DNA of 64,000 nt from Symsagittifera roscoffensis (Eukaryota > Xenacoelomorpha > Acoela > Convolutidae). The stretch is taken from NCBI RefSeq assembly GCF_963678635.1, contig NC_087063.1, positions 474,287 to 538,286 on the forward strand. Reading direction: 5' to 3'. Of the stretch, positions 1 to 10,460 are shown in pieces (within the stretch, counting starts at the first letter, position 1; every line of letters starts with the position of its first letter). Under the pieces are notes generated by a model that saw only the letters and a program-made list of their open reading frames with translations, ran no database searches and was not told the origin of the DNA. The translations under genes and the position numbers were made by a program.

Positions 1-149
1 TTGCCAATGTAAGTGTTGTTAGTAAGTTTTTAAGCAAGGAAAGTTTTTAGCTCCTATTTTTAGTTTTCAGCAATAAGTTATATCAGTTGATTCATTTTTA
101 AGTCAATCTTCTCCTACAACATTTGGTGGCATTTTGCTTCACAGCACTG

Positions 150-460
150 GTAATTGATTAGCTTCTGTTGATGTTTTATTGGTGGCCAGTGTTAACATTT
201 TTAAGGATCGGTGCGCAGATGCGAGAACGTTAGACTGCAAACCTGAAGGTCGGAGATTTGAATCCGATGCATACCAAATGGTTTTTTTTCGAGGTTTGTT
301 TTTACTTTTTCGTTTTTCACTTTTTAGAGCTGCTTTTTGTCGTTTACTCAGGCAACTTATTTTGTGTACTTACATTGGCGAGCTTAAGTCGCAAATATTG
401 GTGCCACTGTTGGTGGCAACTTTATGGATTTTTGAAAGCACGTGGTTTGAAATTCGATTA
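150..460 (+). mobile_element. tRNA-derived SINE head, tail lost
   Basis: A B-box-like motif (GAGATTTGAATCC) lies near 250, in the same context as better copies at 1280 and 3715. The preceding text (attagcttctgttgatg...ggccagtgtt) and the following 'agagctgctttttgtcg' also match those copies. The usual GCTTCGCCTCTGTG tail is absent, so this copy is truncated or diverged. Confidence 0.4.
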
Positions 461-542
461 GTAATAAGTTGACACAGTTGATGCATTTATAACTCATCAA
501 ATGAACCGAAAAAAGATATTTGTTTCAAACAGCATAACAATC

Positions 543-1057
543 ATTTCACTAGCAAAGCTTGTGTTATAGTATGAACTTATAGCAAATCTTGTTGCGACAA
601 AATGTGTTCATTTTGAAAGTGTTCATTTTGATCAATAACCAGTTATTAAGTAGAGCCAATGCTAAGGATTTTAACAAAGACTATTGTCTTACGATTAGCA
701 CTTTAGCTTCAAGGTATCATGGATCTGTAAGGTAGAGGTAGAGAAGGAGGCCCGCAACAAAACAAGAGGGTTCGAACCTGGGCAGGGTCGGATGTTTTTA
801 ATGAACTTTTTCATATACTGGTTAAGTTGCGTCCGCCCTATAAATTGAGGCATGTTAGTTGGTATTTTTTTCAAATCGACTGGTACTGTTACTGCGACAT
901 AATTGGCTTGGCTCACTTAGCAGTTACGTAGACTCATAATTGGCGTGCGTCACTTAAAAATTTTGTAGACTCGAAGTTTCATTCATTCAGTTTTTCCCAG
1001 TAGCGTTATCGGTCATATTTTTGCTTGTATATGCGAAGTGCAATTTCGCCTCTGTAG
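543..1057 (+). mobile_element. SINE family 1 copy (tRNA head, hairpin tail)
   Basis: A pol III-like internal promoter lies at about 718-795: A-box-like TGTAAGGTAGAGGT, then B box GGGTTCGAACCT. The same body recurs at 22811-23847 and 54563-55080. It starts with an 'AGCTTGTGTTATAGTATGAACT' block and ends at GCGAAGTGCAATTTCGCCTCTGTA. It is a tRNA-derived SINE, not a functional tRNA, because no cloverleaf can be drawn. Confidence 0.65.
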
Positions 1058-1279
1058 AAACTCGATTTCAGAAATGTTCTTTCTCATTTTATCTCTAATT
1101 TTTTTGAGATGTATTTTTTGTTTATAATTTGGTTTTATTACATGCAAACTTATTGTGGATGCCTTCAGTTTGTTATATTCTAAATTATTACATGCAAAAT
1201 TGTGTCAATTCGTATTTAGAGCACTTTTGCTGCATCGCATTGTCAATTTACGAGCATATGTAGCTTCTAATTGTGAATA

Positions 1280-1475
1280 GTGTTTGTTGATTGCCAAGCG
1301 TTCCTGACCGAGAGGGCAGGGGTGATACTCCAAATCTCAAGGTCGCAGTTTCGAATCCGATACGTATCAAAGTTACCAATTCGAAGCTCACTTTATTTTT
1401 CTTGTTTGACTTAATAAAACTGCTTCTTGTCGTCCTTTTGCTAGTTTTTGGGAAGCGCAGCTTCGCCTCTGTGTT
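1280..1475 (+). mobile_element. SINE family 2 copy
   Basis: tRNA-like head with an A-box-like CTGACCGAGAGGGCAG and a B box GTCGCAGTTTCGAATCC. It ends in the shared tail GGAAGCGCAGCTTCGCCTCTGTG. The middle block 'aaactgcttcttgtcgtcc' matches copies at 3590, 25968 and 29885. Confidence 0.55.
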
Positions 1476-2472
1476 TCAAAATATATTTTTAGGCTTCAGT
1501 GAGTTTCATTACGAATAAGCAAAAGCTTTCACAACTTTAAAGCTGAGAGTTCTTTATGGCAAAAGGTTTTTTTCTGCTCAACACGGGTCGACCCATTTTC
1601 TTTTTTAGTTGCGGCTGGGTAAATGATTTGCACTGTTTTTAAGGCTTTTGAAGAATATTGTCCAAAGTATACGTTTTTCTCCAACTTGGAAAATTTTTCT
1701 GCAAATTTTTATGTCGTTCGAAGCACGATTAAAAGGGCTTTATTATGATATATCGCTCAACCCGGTCCGATGATTATTTGTGGTACCTGATTTTTCGTGG
1801 AAGAAAAAAATTAAAACACAACCGTATACAAAGTTCTTCCCTCATTTTGAACTACCTGTTGGTCAGTTCATTTCATTCGTTGAAAGCCACTATCAGCATA
1901 ATTGTTAAGATTGCGAAAAACGTGTTCGACTTCTAAAGTGGAACAAAAGATAGCATATTAGTCCAGTTGTATCTTACTGGATTATTTTTATCAAAAAAAC
2001 GTGATAAGTAAATTTTTCTACTAATTTGAATAGCTTAAAGGGCAAATAGTTTTTTGTTTGAAGACGAAGAGTGTAGATTTTTTTCTGTTTTCTTGCGTCC
2101 ATTGATTTTTTCCATCGGTTTGTTGGCTGTGTTATGCGTTAATAATTACGTTCACAGACTGGAGCAAATTTTTTTTTGCTTTCAGCTGATTTTGATAAAT
2201 TATTTGGTCAATTTTTTAAGCATTTGTATTCAAACTTTTATTTACTTACGCAAACGATAATCATAACACGAGTTCACTTGTTTCTTCCTAACTTCTCTTT
2301 TTTATTATGTTTGTATCTGCTGATGTTTGCAATATGTAGCTTCGCCTGTAAAAATGCTTTTTCAAAATTTTTCTAAATTAATTATTTTCCTGTAAATTTC
2401 TTACTCGTATAAGCTAATGATAAATTGCCTCTATGTATTAATCGTATGAATGAGCAGATCGCTTTGTTGCAG
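1476..2472. other. AT-rich non-coding stretch with a repeat fragment
   Basis: About 1685-1835 is the reverse complement of the repeat seen at 28570-28680 and 37150-37260 (shared blocks include the match to 'ggttgagtgatatatcat'). A short piece of the SINE tail (TAGCTTCGCCTGT) sits near 2337. I searched this stretch for the missing 5' exon of the downstream PA28 gene (a helix ending in a His-Asp-Leu motif, phase 0 donor) and did not find it. Confidence 0.4.
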
Positions 2473-5400
2473 GGTCCGAGTGCTAAACGACCTCGAACTA
2501 GCGACGATGTTCAGACACCGGTCTCTATCACAAACAATCGTCACGTAGTCAAGTTAGTACTGAGATGTCTTGTTCAAATCTTACTATCTTTGCAAAGTCG
2601 CATTATTTGTTCCAAGTTTTGAGTCAACGATTTTGTTTTAGCTTCAGGTGGCATTTTTCAAGAAAATCTTTCTATACATTTGCGCTCAGATTTTCAAATT
2701 TGAGCCGTTTGACGCTTGTTTTTTTTCTAATTAAGTTAATTAGTTCACATAAAATTAGTTCGGTAAATGGTCGGTAAATTACGCTCTCCGGTGCTTCATT
2801 TTCCAAGCGGAATAATTAATATATTTCATTTAGTTTTCTCAAATTTTAACGATTCTAGAACTTTAAAGAGCTTAAAGATAACTATTGTTTGCTTGAGATC
2901 ATTGATTAAATGAACGACGAGTTTTCAGCTGTCTGTTGGCTATGTTTGCGAATATGTTTTTGTACACTTGCTATTTTGTACACTGTATTTTGGAGGTTAC
3001 ATAGCTTCTACAATAATTGTATGCGCTACTTCAAATTTTATTTTGCGCCAGCTGCCCTTTTTCGAAATGATAACTTTTCTATGTGCAAATGAATGAGACT
3101 TTCTCTAGAGTGAGTGAGGAGCTGAAACCAATTCTTCGGGAGTTCATAGACAACTGCAGCGTGATCAAAGTGTGGATCTCTCTTCTAGTGCCCAAGATGG
3201 AGGACGGAAACAACTTCGGGGTATCCATACAAGCAGAGGTGAGGAGAGGGGAGGGAGCAGGCCATCTGTTACAAACCATTTTACTCTCCAAAGAAAACAA
3301 TTTATTACTATTATGATTATTAAATCTGACCAAAATACATTAACATTACTCTTAATTTCAAACCCGCACTATCGGGGCTGACTGAAAGTTATCGTTCTAG
3401 TAGCGTGTAACAAGAGATGAATCGGTATCTTTTATAGTAAATGAAAGTTTTTAAATTAAATGAAAGTTCAAGGTTCAATTTTTCTATCAGGCACAACGTT
3501 TAAGAGGCGTTTAGGTAAAAATTTTCCAGAAATTTCAATCGTTACACTGCAATCAGCGTAGTGTTGTATTACGGACCTTCTTTTTTTCTAACCTAACTAA
3601 CAAATACAAGTGCTCATCGAAAGTGTTCACTTATTTGAAATTTCACTTTAGCCTTGGAAATTGCATAGCATCTGTTCTCTGCTTTTTATGGCTAGTGTTT
3701 GATTCCTATAAAGCGTTCGTGGCTGAGTGTATAATGCGTGAGATTCGTAAAATCTAGGTCGCAGGCTTGAACCCGAGACGTAGCAGAATTTTTACTAATT
3801 CGATACTAATTTCTAATTTTTCTTATTGCACTTTATAGAGCGTGTTTTTGTCGCGTTCTCGCTAGTGGTTGCGAAGCGAAGTTTCACCTCTGTGTTCTAA
3901 AGTTTGGAATTTTACAGAATGTTTTTGAAAAAAGTTTAAGCTCTTCAAACAAGATGAACTCGATTTAACTCCAAGGCTAGACAGTACCTACCCACTTTTT
4001 GTCCACGTTTTTGGGTTTTCAGATTCATTTCAATCTGAAACCAATCAACTAAAAACAGCAGCTTCCATGGTCAGAAAACTAATTTTTAGCAAATCGATTC
4101 GAGCTATGAAAGAATTTGAAATATTTCAAAATTTTATAGCTGGAATAGCTTGGAAAAATCTGAACTTTTTAGCGAACCGATCCAATCTTTGGAATAACTT
4201 GAATATTTCCAAGCTTCATAGCTTGAATAACTTGCTTTAGAAAAACTTTATTTTTGCAGACCGATTCGCTGTATGAATTACTTTGAAATTTTTCAAAGTT
4301 TTTTGCTAAATAGCTTGTTGAAAAACTCAATTTTTTTAAATTAACCAGTTCGCTCTTTACAATAACTTGAAAAATTTCATCGCTTGAATAGCTTGCTTAG
4401 AAAATATAACTTTTTGCCAGCTGATTTGCTCTATAAACAACTTGAAATATTTCAAAGTTTCATTGCTTGAATAGCTCCTTCATGAAAAAACTTGAATGAT
4501 TTCAAAGGTTCATAGCTTAAATAGCTTGCTTAAACAAACATCAAATTTTCGCGAATCAGTTCGTTTTATGAAATCTAAAATTTTTCAAATCTTTTTCGAT
4601 ATGGCTTAATCTTGTTTGAATAGTTCATTGCTTGAATAGCTTGATCAGAACAACATCTATTTTTTGGCGAGTCGATTGTTTATTGGAGACAGGCTTGCTA
4701 GTTATAGGTAATCAGTGTTAGTCTTTATGGCTTGTTCTAATTTATTCCCGAGCTCTCGGTTGACTGGAGTGATACGACAATCAATCGATTGCTGAGAAGT
4801 TTCATTGGTAGAGTTGATCAGATAAGTTAAAATTTTCAGGTAGTAAAAGAGGTCACCTACTATGAGGATGATGCGGCCAAGTACTACGAAGATGTTATAG
4901 AACACTTTGCCAACAGAGCCAAACTCTGCTCCAAAGTCATCAAATATCCTCAGATTGTGAGTCTATTTACTTTGCTTTCGCTTTTAATTAGGAAGCTTTA
5001 TTAAAGCAAAAGATGGATTTTTATTAAAGCGGAACAGGCTAAAGACTTTCTTAACTTCCTCTAAATCCTCTAAATTTGATGTAAGTCAATGTGCGCATTT
5101 GGAGCAGAGGTAGGTTGGAGCCCTGCCAGGACTAGGCTTAAAAGTTCACTTATCAGATTGTATGATGCATGTGAGCTGATTGTGTTCAGGAAGATTACCG
5201 AACAGCAGTTAAGGAGTGTGACGAGCGACAGTTCAACTATTTGACCAAATACGTCACAGCACAACTCCTTCACTCACATGTGAGTAGACTGTCAGTCACT
5301 TCAGTTCAGCTGAAAGTAATCAGATCTTTTTCACCTATTTCGACATACTTTTCTTCACTTAAGCCTAGATGGATGGAAAGAATAGACTCAGAAAAATGAG

Positions 5401-8400
5401 TGAAACATATTCAGATGATTTATAAACAGACTCGAAACACGCAGAGCATGTCAATCAGTCGACAATTACGCCATATGCATTGAATCTATCTATCTATCTA
5501 TCTATCTATATCTATCGTATTAGTTTTGCATGTTCAACAAGAGTTTTTGCAGGTATATTGTCATGCTTAACATTTTTTTTTCGATTCTCCATTTTATGAA
5601 TGCTAGACCAATTGAACCTCCCGAAGGTAAGGATGTAGCTATGAAACCAGCTCGTGAGGGCAGCAGGCCAGCGCAGTATAGGGTAGAGGCAAGGTGGGGT
5701 TCATCCATCTATACATTATGCACCGAGCGTTTTTCGTATATTTCATCAAATTTGAAAGTAGCAACCCAATGGTGGGGTGGTGTCAGGTTTCCCAACAGTT
5801 GCAAAATTGGCCTTCAAATTTGAATATCAAATTTGGTACATAACATAACGAGTTAAACGTTCCAAAAATTTTCCAAACATTTGGATTTAAAAATCCTCAC
5901 ACATTTTAGAAATCCTAGCCGTATAGTTGTGTTTTCAAATGTTGCCTGCAAATGAGACTACTCAAATCCTTTTAAATCCCGAGATATGGCTTTTTTTCTA
6001 CTATTGTTAGAAAATTTTTCCACAAACTTAAATTTCGAAAAATCTTCACAGCGTTTGAAATTCCGAACCTTATAGTTTCGAGTCAAATCTTGCCTCAAAA
6101 TATGGCTGCGCAAATCCTTCTAGCTTGCGAGAAATGACATTTAGGTTTAAAAAATTTCACAAAATTGAAATTCCCATACCCTAGTAGGGTTCTGTCTGTG
6201 TATCCTCAAGGGTTGCAAAATCTGCTCCCAAATAGGGCTGCTCAAATTCTTTATTTTCCGAGAAAATGATTTTTCAAAATTATCAAAAAATAATGCTTAG
6301 GAAACTTAAAAGTTTGTCAAAACTGAGTGAGGTTCATGTCTTGCCTTGAAATTTGTCTGCTTAACTCCTCTTGTCCTTCAATCTAGCAGTATATCAGTCC
6401 AACCCGCGATCCATCTTAAATCCAACCAACCATCCATCAAGTCATTCATCGGTTTAGCCATCCATACAACGATTCATCCATCCATCAAGCCTTTCAGTCG
6501 TCAATCGATCTGTTCATCTATGTATCCAACCAGCCATCGAACCAATCGCTTATTAATTGGCCCGACCATCTTAACATTCAAATATTAATCCATCCATCCG
6601 TCTAGCCAGCCATCCATAAAGCCATTCATTCATCAAGCGATCCATACATCTAGCAATTCGTTCAACCAGCCATCAAACCACTCATTGTTCATTCGGTGCA
6701 TCCATCTAGCCATTCCTCGGGCAATGTGGCCAGCCATTCATCCATCTATCCATCCAGCCATTCATCAAGCAATCCATCAATCTAGCTATCCATCCATCAA
6801 ATCATCCATCCATCCATCCATCCAACCAACCAGTCATTAAACCAGCGGTCCATCCAATGAACTAGCCATCCATCAAACTCACCAGCCATTCATGCCACGA
6901 ACCAGTAATCCATCCATCCAACCAGTGATCCATTCATTCATCCAAATAGCCATCTGTACATCAAGCCTTTCATTCATCAAGCCATCTATCCATTTAGTCA
7001 TCCATCCATCCATCCATCCATCCAACCAGCGGTCTATCCAAATCACTAGCCATTCATTTAAATAACCATCCATTCATGTACCCAGCCAGCCATCTTTCCG
7101 CCATCCAACCAGCCATCTATACGTCATTTCATTCTTCAAGCCATCCATCCAACCATCAAATCATTCATTGTTCTAATTGATCCAAGCAGCCATTAACCAT
7201 CCATGCATTCAAGCCATCCATTTAACGAACCCGGCTTTCATCAATTAATCCATCTATCCTGCCATTCATGACCCTACCAGCTATCCATCCCGTCATTGAA
7301 CTATCTATCCATTGATCTAGCAATCCAGCCAGGCACTCATCCATCCTGCCTTCCATAATCGATCTAGCCATTCATTGATCCTATCATCCGTCCATCCGTT
7401 TAGCTTCCATTCATCCCGCCATTCATCCACCTATTCGCTCATCTGGCCAACATCCAATGAGCCATTCATCTAGCCAGACAGCCATCTATCTAACCATTCA
7501 ATTAAGGAGTCATACATCCAACAAGCCTTCCTTCCAATTCACTATCCATTCAATCAGCTATTTTTTCATTTTCAGCAATTTATCTTTCCATCGAACCTGC
7601 ATTTCCTTCATCCATTCAACCTGCCATTTATCTTTTAATCTAGCCATCCACCCATCTCAGCCATCTTTGGATCCTGCTCGCCATCCATGCAGCTGTCCAT
7701 CGTGAATGTAGCCATCCATCTCAGGGCTGTTAAAATGTTACCTATTTTAATAAATAACAAACTAACGGTTATTTACGATAAAAAACATGTTTTTTTGTTA
7801 GAAAATTGTTTTTTTTTCGGAATGATCAAGAACAATTCAATTCCCTGTACAAAAACGCCAGTTTCCCGGCCTTCTCCGGCCCAAGGCTTGTTCTCAATAT
7901 CCCGTACGTCATCCCTAGCGTGGAGAATTGCCGTTCGAGTGAATCTGCGTGGAGAATCTGTATATCTGATCTGTGTTCTTCATCGTCGTGTTGATTACCA
8001 AATTGGGGATTTTTGTACCTGGACGGAGCATCGTAAAAAGCTTTTCGAACTGTTTGTTCTCGACCTGCAGGAATGCTGTATTTGAGGCTACTATGTAGCG
8101 GGTAACCTGTAGCTCGATCTGGTGTTGCATAGATTTGGAAGTTGAAAATGACGGCACCGATAGTTTCGTTTGTTTCATCGAAGACGGCCCAGCTTCATGT
8201 TTTTTGGTGTTGTTGGCAGCACATTTGTCCAAGTGCTTCTGAATCCGATCTGGATTCGATACTAGATCCATCTGGCAGAAGTCACATTTTGCTCGAATCA
8301 CCCCGTCGATGGTGATTTCCGAAAAATTCTGCCAAACTCCGCTCTTTCTGCGTCCCATCTCGAAATCTGAAATAAGCCAAAATCAGGTATACAGGTATAA

Positions 8401-9325
8401 CGTATAAGCCAAAACAAAAGAACCACTGGAAATAGGTAACAAGTGTTGAATATTTACATAACAAACAGTTATTTATTTGCTTGTTAAATAACATTGTTAA
8501 ATAACATTGCAGCCCCGCGTCTATCCATTCATATTACCAGTCATCCTCGATCCAGTCATCACTCAATGCATCCATACCTCCAACCATCCATGTAACCAGC
8601 CGTCTAGCCTACCATTTGCACTGCCATCCGGATCTATCTAACTATTCCTTCATCCGTCCTGCCTTCAATCTATCCATTCGTTCATCCAGCCAATCATTCT
8701 TACATCCATCCATTCTTCCTTACTACCAACTGACCATGCAGCCATCCTTACTACCAACTAACCATCCATCCATCCATTCAACCTGTTTTTCAGTTAAAGA
8801 TTAGTGTTGTCATTTTTCAGCAGCAGCCTGCTAGTATGATTAATTTTTGTAACTCATAGTTCTTACACTATTATTAAGCAATTGATCAGTCCTTTCGGCT
8901 GATTGTTGAAATTATAAAATTGTTATAGTCTAGCAGGGATGTTCATTTTAATTTTTATCAACTATTTGGATTAAGTTTTAATTGTAAAGATGAGACGTGA
9001 AATTATAAAATTTTATTCGCCAACTTCCCATAAGTATTTAAGTACTAGTATTTTGAGTTTTTTTTTAAATTTTGTTGCTTTATCAACAGTTGAATTGATC
9101 AGCTATTTTAAATCAAGTTTTAGTGTTTTGAAATGGACATCACTGGTGTCAAGACGGCAAGATTCAAATCATTCGTTTTAGTTATATAGAAATTTCAGTT
9201 TATTCTTTGATCAGATAACAAGGATTTGTTTATTTCAGGCTTTGCTTCATGACTTAATCAGCAAGAACTACGAGAAGATTCAGCGGCCCAGAGGTTCAAA
9301 TAGTTCATCGTTGAATATGTATTGA
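2473..9325 (+). CDS. PSME3-like: PA28 proteasome activator subunit, copy 1 (5' exon missing)
   Basis: Subunit of the heptameric 11S/PA28 (REG) cap, which docks on the 20S proteasome and opens its gate. Exons: 2473-2552, 3109-3238, 4840-4956, 5190-5279, 9239-9325 (TGA). Phases join without a break, giving 167 codons plus stop. Exon 1 here carries a basic AKRPR segment like the PA28-gamma nuclear signal. The next exon reads LKPILREF...WISLLVPK and then the activation loop [11 protein letters not shown]. Later come [23 protein letters not shown] and a C-terminus YEKIQRPRG...MY. All introns are GT-AG. About 90 N-terminal residues expected for the family are not seen; they should lie on an upstream exon, probably outside the window. 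There is no lysine-rich KEKE insert, which favours the gamma type. The last intron (3.96 kb) holds a satellite and a hAT fragment. The paralogue lies at 19216-26885. Confidence 0.88.
3590..3902 (+). mobile_element. SINE family 2 copy
   Basis: Starts with the shared 'cctaacta...aagtgctcatcg' block. The tRNA-like head has GTGGCTGAGTG (A box) and GTCGCAGGCTTGAACCC (B box). The tail is GTTGCGAAGCGAAGTTTCACCTCTGTG. It sits in an intron of PA28 copy 1. Confidence 0.6.
4080..4720 (+). repeat. Diverged minisatellite, unit about 105-115 bp
   Basis: Six or so degenerate units share the order: (GCGA)ACCGATTCGCTCTATGA, AACTTGAAATATTTC, AAAGTTTCATAGCTTG, AATAGCTTGCTTAGAAAAA. Unit edges and count were judged by eye. 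It ends about 120 bp before an exon of PA28 copy 1. Confidence 0.55.
5488..5518 (+). repeat. (TCTA)n microsatellite
   Basis: Seven or so TCTA units with one interruption, inside the last intron of PA28 copy 1. Confidence 0.9.
5730..6345 (+). mobile_element. Degraded piece of the Helitron-like minisatellite family
   Basis: Opens with 'tcaaatttgaaagtagcaacccaat', which matches the block near 44850, 47715 and 56140. It then shows three or four worn ~165-bp monomers recognisable by 'ctcaaatcctt...gagatatggc' and 'ttttccacaaa'. Neither the 5' TC end nor the 3' GCACC hairpin/CTAG end is present. Confidence 0.45.
6375..7721 (+). repeat. Degenerate CATC/CCAT simple-sequence satellite, left part
   Basis: More than 1.3 kb dominated by CATCCATC, AGCCATCCAT and ACCAGCCATC words. 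The open frames here (for example 6879-7073 minus, rich in Trp/Asp/Gly/Met) are translations of the repeat and not genes. The array continues at 8519 after a transposon insertion. Confidence 0.9.
7722..8518 (-). mobile_element. hAT-type transposon fragment inserted in the satellite
   Basis: The repeat array is interrupted by a ~797-bp unique segment that starts CAGGGCTG and ends with the near-inverted CAGCCCCG. Just inside, AATGTTA occurs in inverted orientation at both ends. It encodes a BED-finger protein on the minus strand. This looks like the short imperfect TIRs of hAT elements. I could not identify a clean 8-bp target duplication in the repetitive flanks. Confidence 0.6.
8000..8358 (-). 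pseudogene. hAT transposase / ZBED-like N-terminal fragment
   Basis: Reads [14 protein letters not shown] at its start, then CDFC and HLDKC, giving the BED zinc finger C-x2-C...H-x3-C (Cys25, Cys28, His42, Cys46) with the aromatic Trp9 and Phe12. Farther on, '[20 protein letters not shown]' and 'LRPG' match the start of the hAT transposase region after the BED finger (family motif 'F..V....F..M...L.PG'). The frame is then lost, and the RNase-H-like catalytic core and C-terminal dimerisation domain are missing. It is therefore a dead N-terminal fragment, not an active transposase or a complete domesticated ZBED gene. Confidence 0.65.
8519..8790 (+). repeat. CATC/CCAT satellite, right part
   Basis: The same degenerate CATCCATC words resume immediately after the hAT-like segment and fade out by about 8790. 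This shows that the transposon landed inside an existing array. Confidence 0.85.
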
Positions 9326-10085
9326 GATCCCATGTAATGACAATATGTTGATTTGATGCTGTTGTTTGAAGATTTTGATGTGGCGTTTTGTTTGGACTCG
9401 CTAAGCTAAAACTTTTTGGGTAAAGTTAATTTACGGACAGATAGAAGAAAATTAATTGAACTAGAAATCAAATTTTTTTTAAATATTTGTTCTCTTTAAT
9501 TCATTAATCAAACAAAACTGCGCTAATTTATAAAGTTGAACTAAGTTATGGGTTTTATAAGATATTTTGCTTCAAAATAATCAAACTGTTCTGATTTATG
9601 TTGTTTTGGTTGCTTTTACTATAGTTTTAAAATCAAGTTTGCCAACCTGATAATTTTTGAGTAATTTAGCTTATCTTTTTTAAAAAAGAAAACAAAAAAT
9701 AAAGATCTCAAACAAAATCTAAAAAGGAAAAAAATCAGGCGTTTCTTTTCGGTTACCTTGAAATTGCTAACACGTTTATAATTACACAAAAACGTTTGTT
9801 TTACGATCAGTATTAGTTCAATATCAATTTTTTGGCAAATGTTTCTGACCAACGTTTGGGTTTGGTGTTTGCGTGTGCTATTATTTTTCATACAGCATAT
9901 AGCCTGAGCTGTATATCGGTTGAATTAAAGTAAGCTCACTGTTACCTTGTATTTTCTATCAAGCCAAACGTGAAAGTGTCTTTACTCAATCGGCCGTGGT
10001 TAATTGCATGTGAAAGGCGACTATAGCCGTTGTTTATCGGTTGTATTTCCGTAGTGTAGTTGTTTCGCCTCTGTGATAAGAATGT
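9326..10085. other. AT-rich stretch downstream of PA28 copy 1
   Basis: 3' flank of PA28 copy 1. I see no gene. A SINE-type tail fragment (TTGTTTCGCCTCTGTG) ends near 10075. I did not find a polyadenylation signal that I would assign with confidence. Confidence 0.4.
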
Positions 10086-10089
10086 ATTT

Positions 10090-10197
10090 TATTCAGACCG
10101 ATTTCCATGGGGACATTCGCTGAAAGAGGGGATCGATCCCTGCATCTTCTTTCTTGTTCCGATTGGGGACAAGTAGGCCACTATACTAGCCCTCAGT
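10090..10197 (-). mobile_element. tRNA-like SINE head, minus strand
   Basis: On the minus strand an A-box-like GGCTAGTATAGTGGCC is followed ~45 nt later by a B box GGATCGATCCC. This head differs from SINE families 1 and 2. No full cloverleaf is apparent, so it is called a SINE head and not a tRNA gene. Confidence 0.45.
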
Positions 10198-10219
10198 TTG
10201 GGTTTTATACAGCAAGTAT

Positions 10220-10460
10220 TTATTCATACACTTGAGAACGTCGGGATCTGCGAGGTTCTTGCAGTTTCTTTTCTCTTCGTGGATGGATATGATGGTGGTC
10301 ACTGTAGGCTAAGCAGATTGCGTTTGCACCTCGCGCCAGAATATTTTGATGAGGGCGAGGAGCGCCTTTAGAACCGGTTCCGGCGAGTTGCTTCCACATC
10401 TCGTTGCTCACTCCTCGGGCCCCAGGCTTTTGCAATTTTTCGGTTTTTTGATGGCGGACG
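10220..10460 (-). pseudogene. LINE reverse transcriptase, N-terminal piece
   Basis: Minus-strand translation in two overlapping frames gives 'GVSNEMWKQLAGTGSKA' then 'LLALIKIFWREV'. This fits the beginning of a non-LTR retrotransposon RT domain ('GPDG.+NE.LK.L......L..+.N..+..G..P..W'). A frameshift separates the parts, and the rest of the RT is missing. It lies directly 3' of the duplicated endonuclease segment, as expected in LINE order (EN then RT). Confidence 0.55.

Larger units (their letters stand above)
3239..4839 (+). other. Intron present in PA28 copy 1, absent from copy 2
   Basis: Phase-0 GT-AG intron (GAG|GTGAGG ... TTTTCAG|GTAGTA). The flanking exons are 130 and 117 nt. Their sum, 247 nt, is exactly the length of the single matching exon in copy 2 (21548-21794). 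It contains a SINE and a ~110-bp minisatellite. Confidence 0.75.

Noticed and set aside
718-795. A functional tRNA gene
   Set aside because: A and B boxes are present, but no cloverleaf can be drawn, and the same head recurs inside longer SINEs.
6346-7705. Open frames rich in Ser/His/Pro or Trp/Asp/Met
   Set aside because: Translations of the CATC repeat; no non-repeat content.
7687-8085. 132-codon plus-strand frame
   Set aside because: It spans the satellite/hAT junction and is antisense to the BED-finger fragment.
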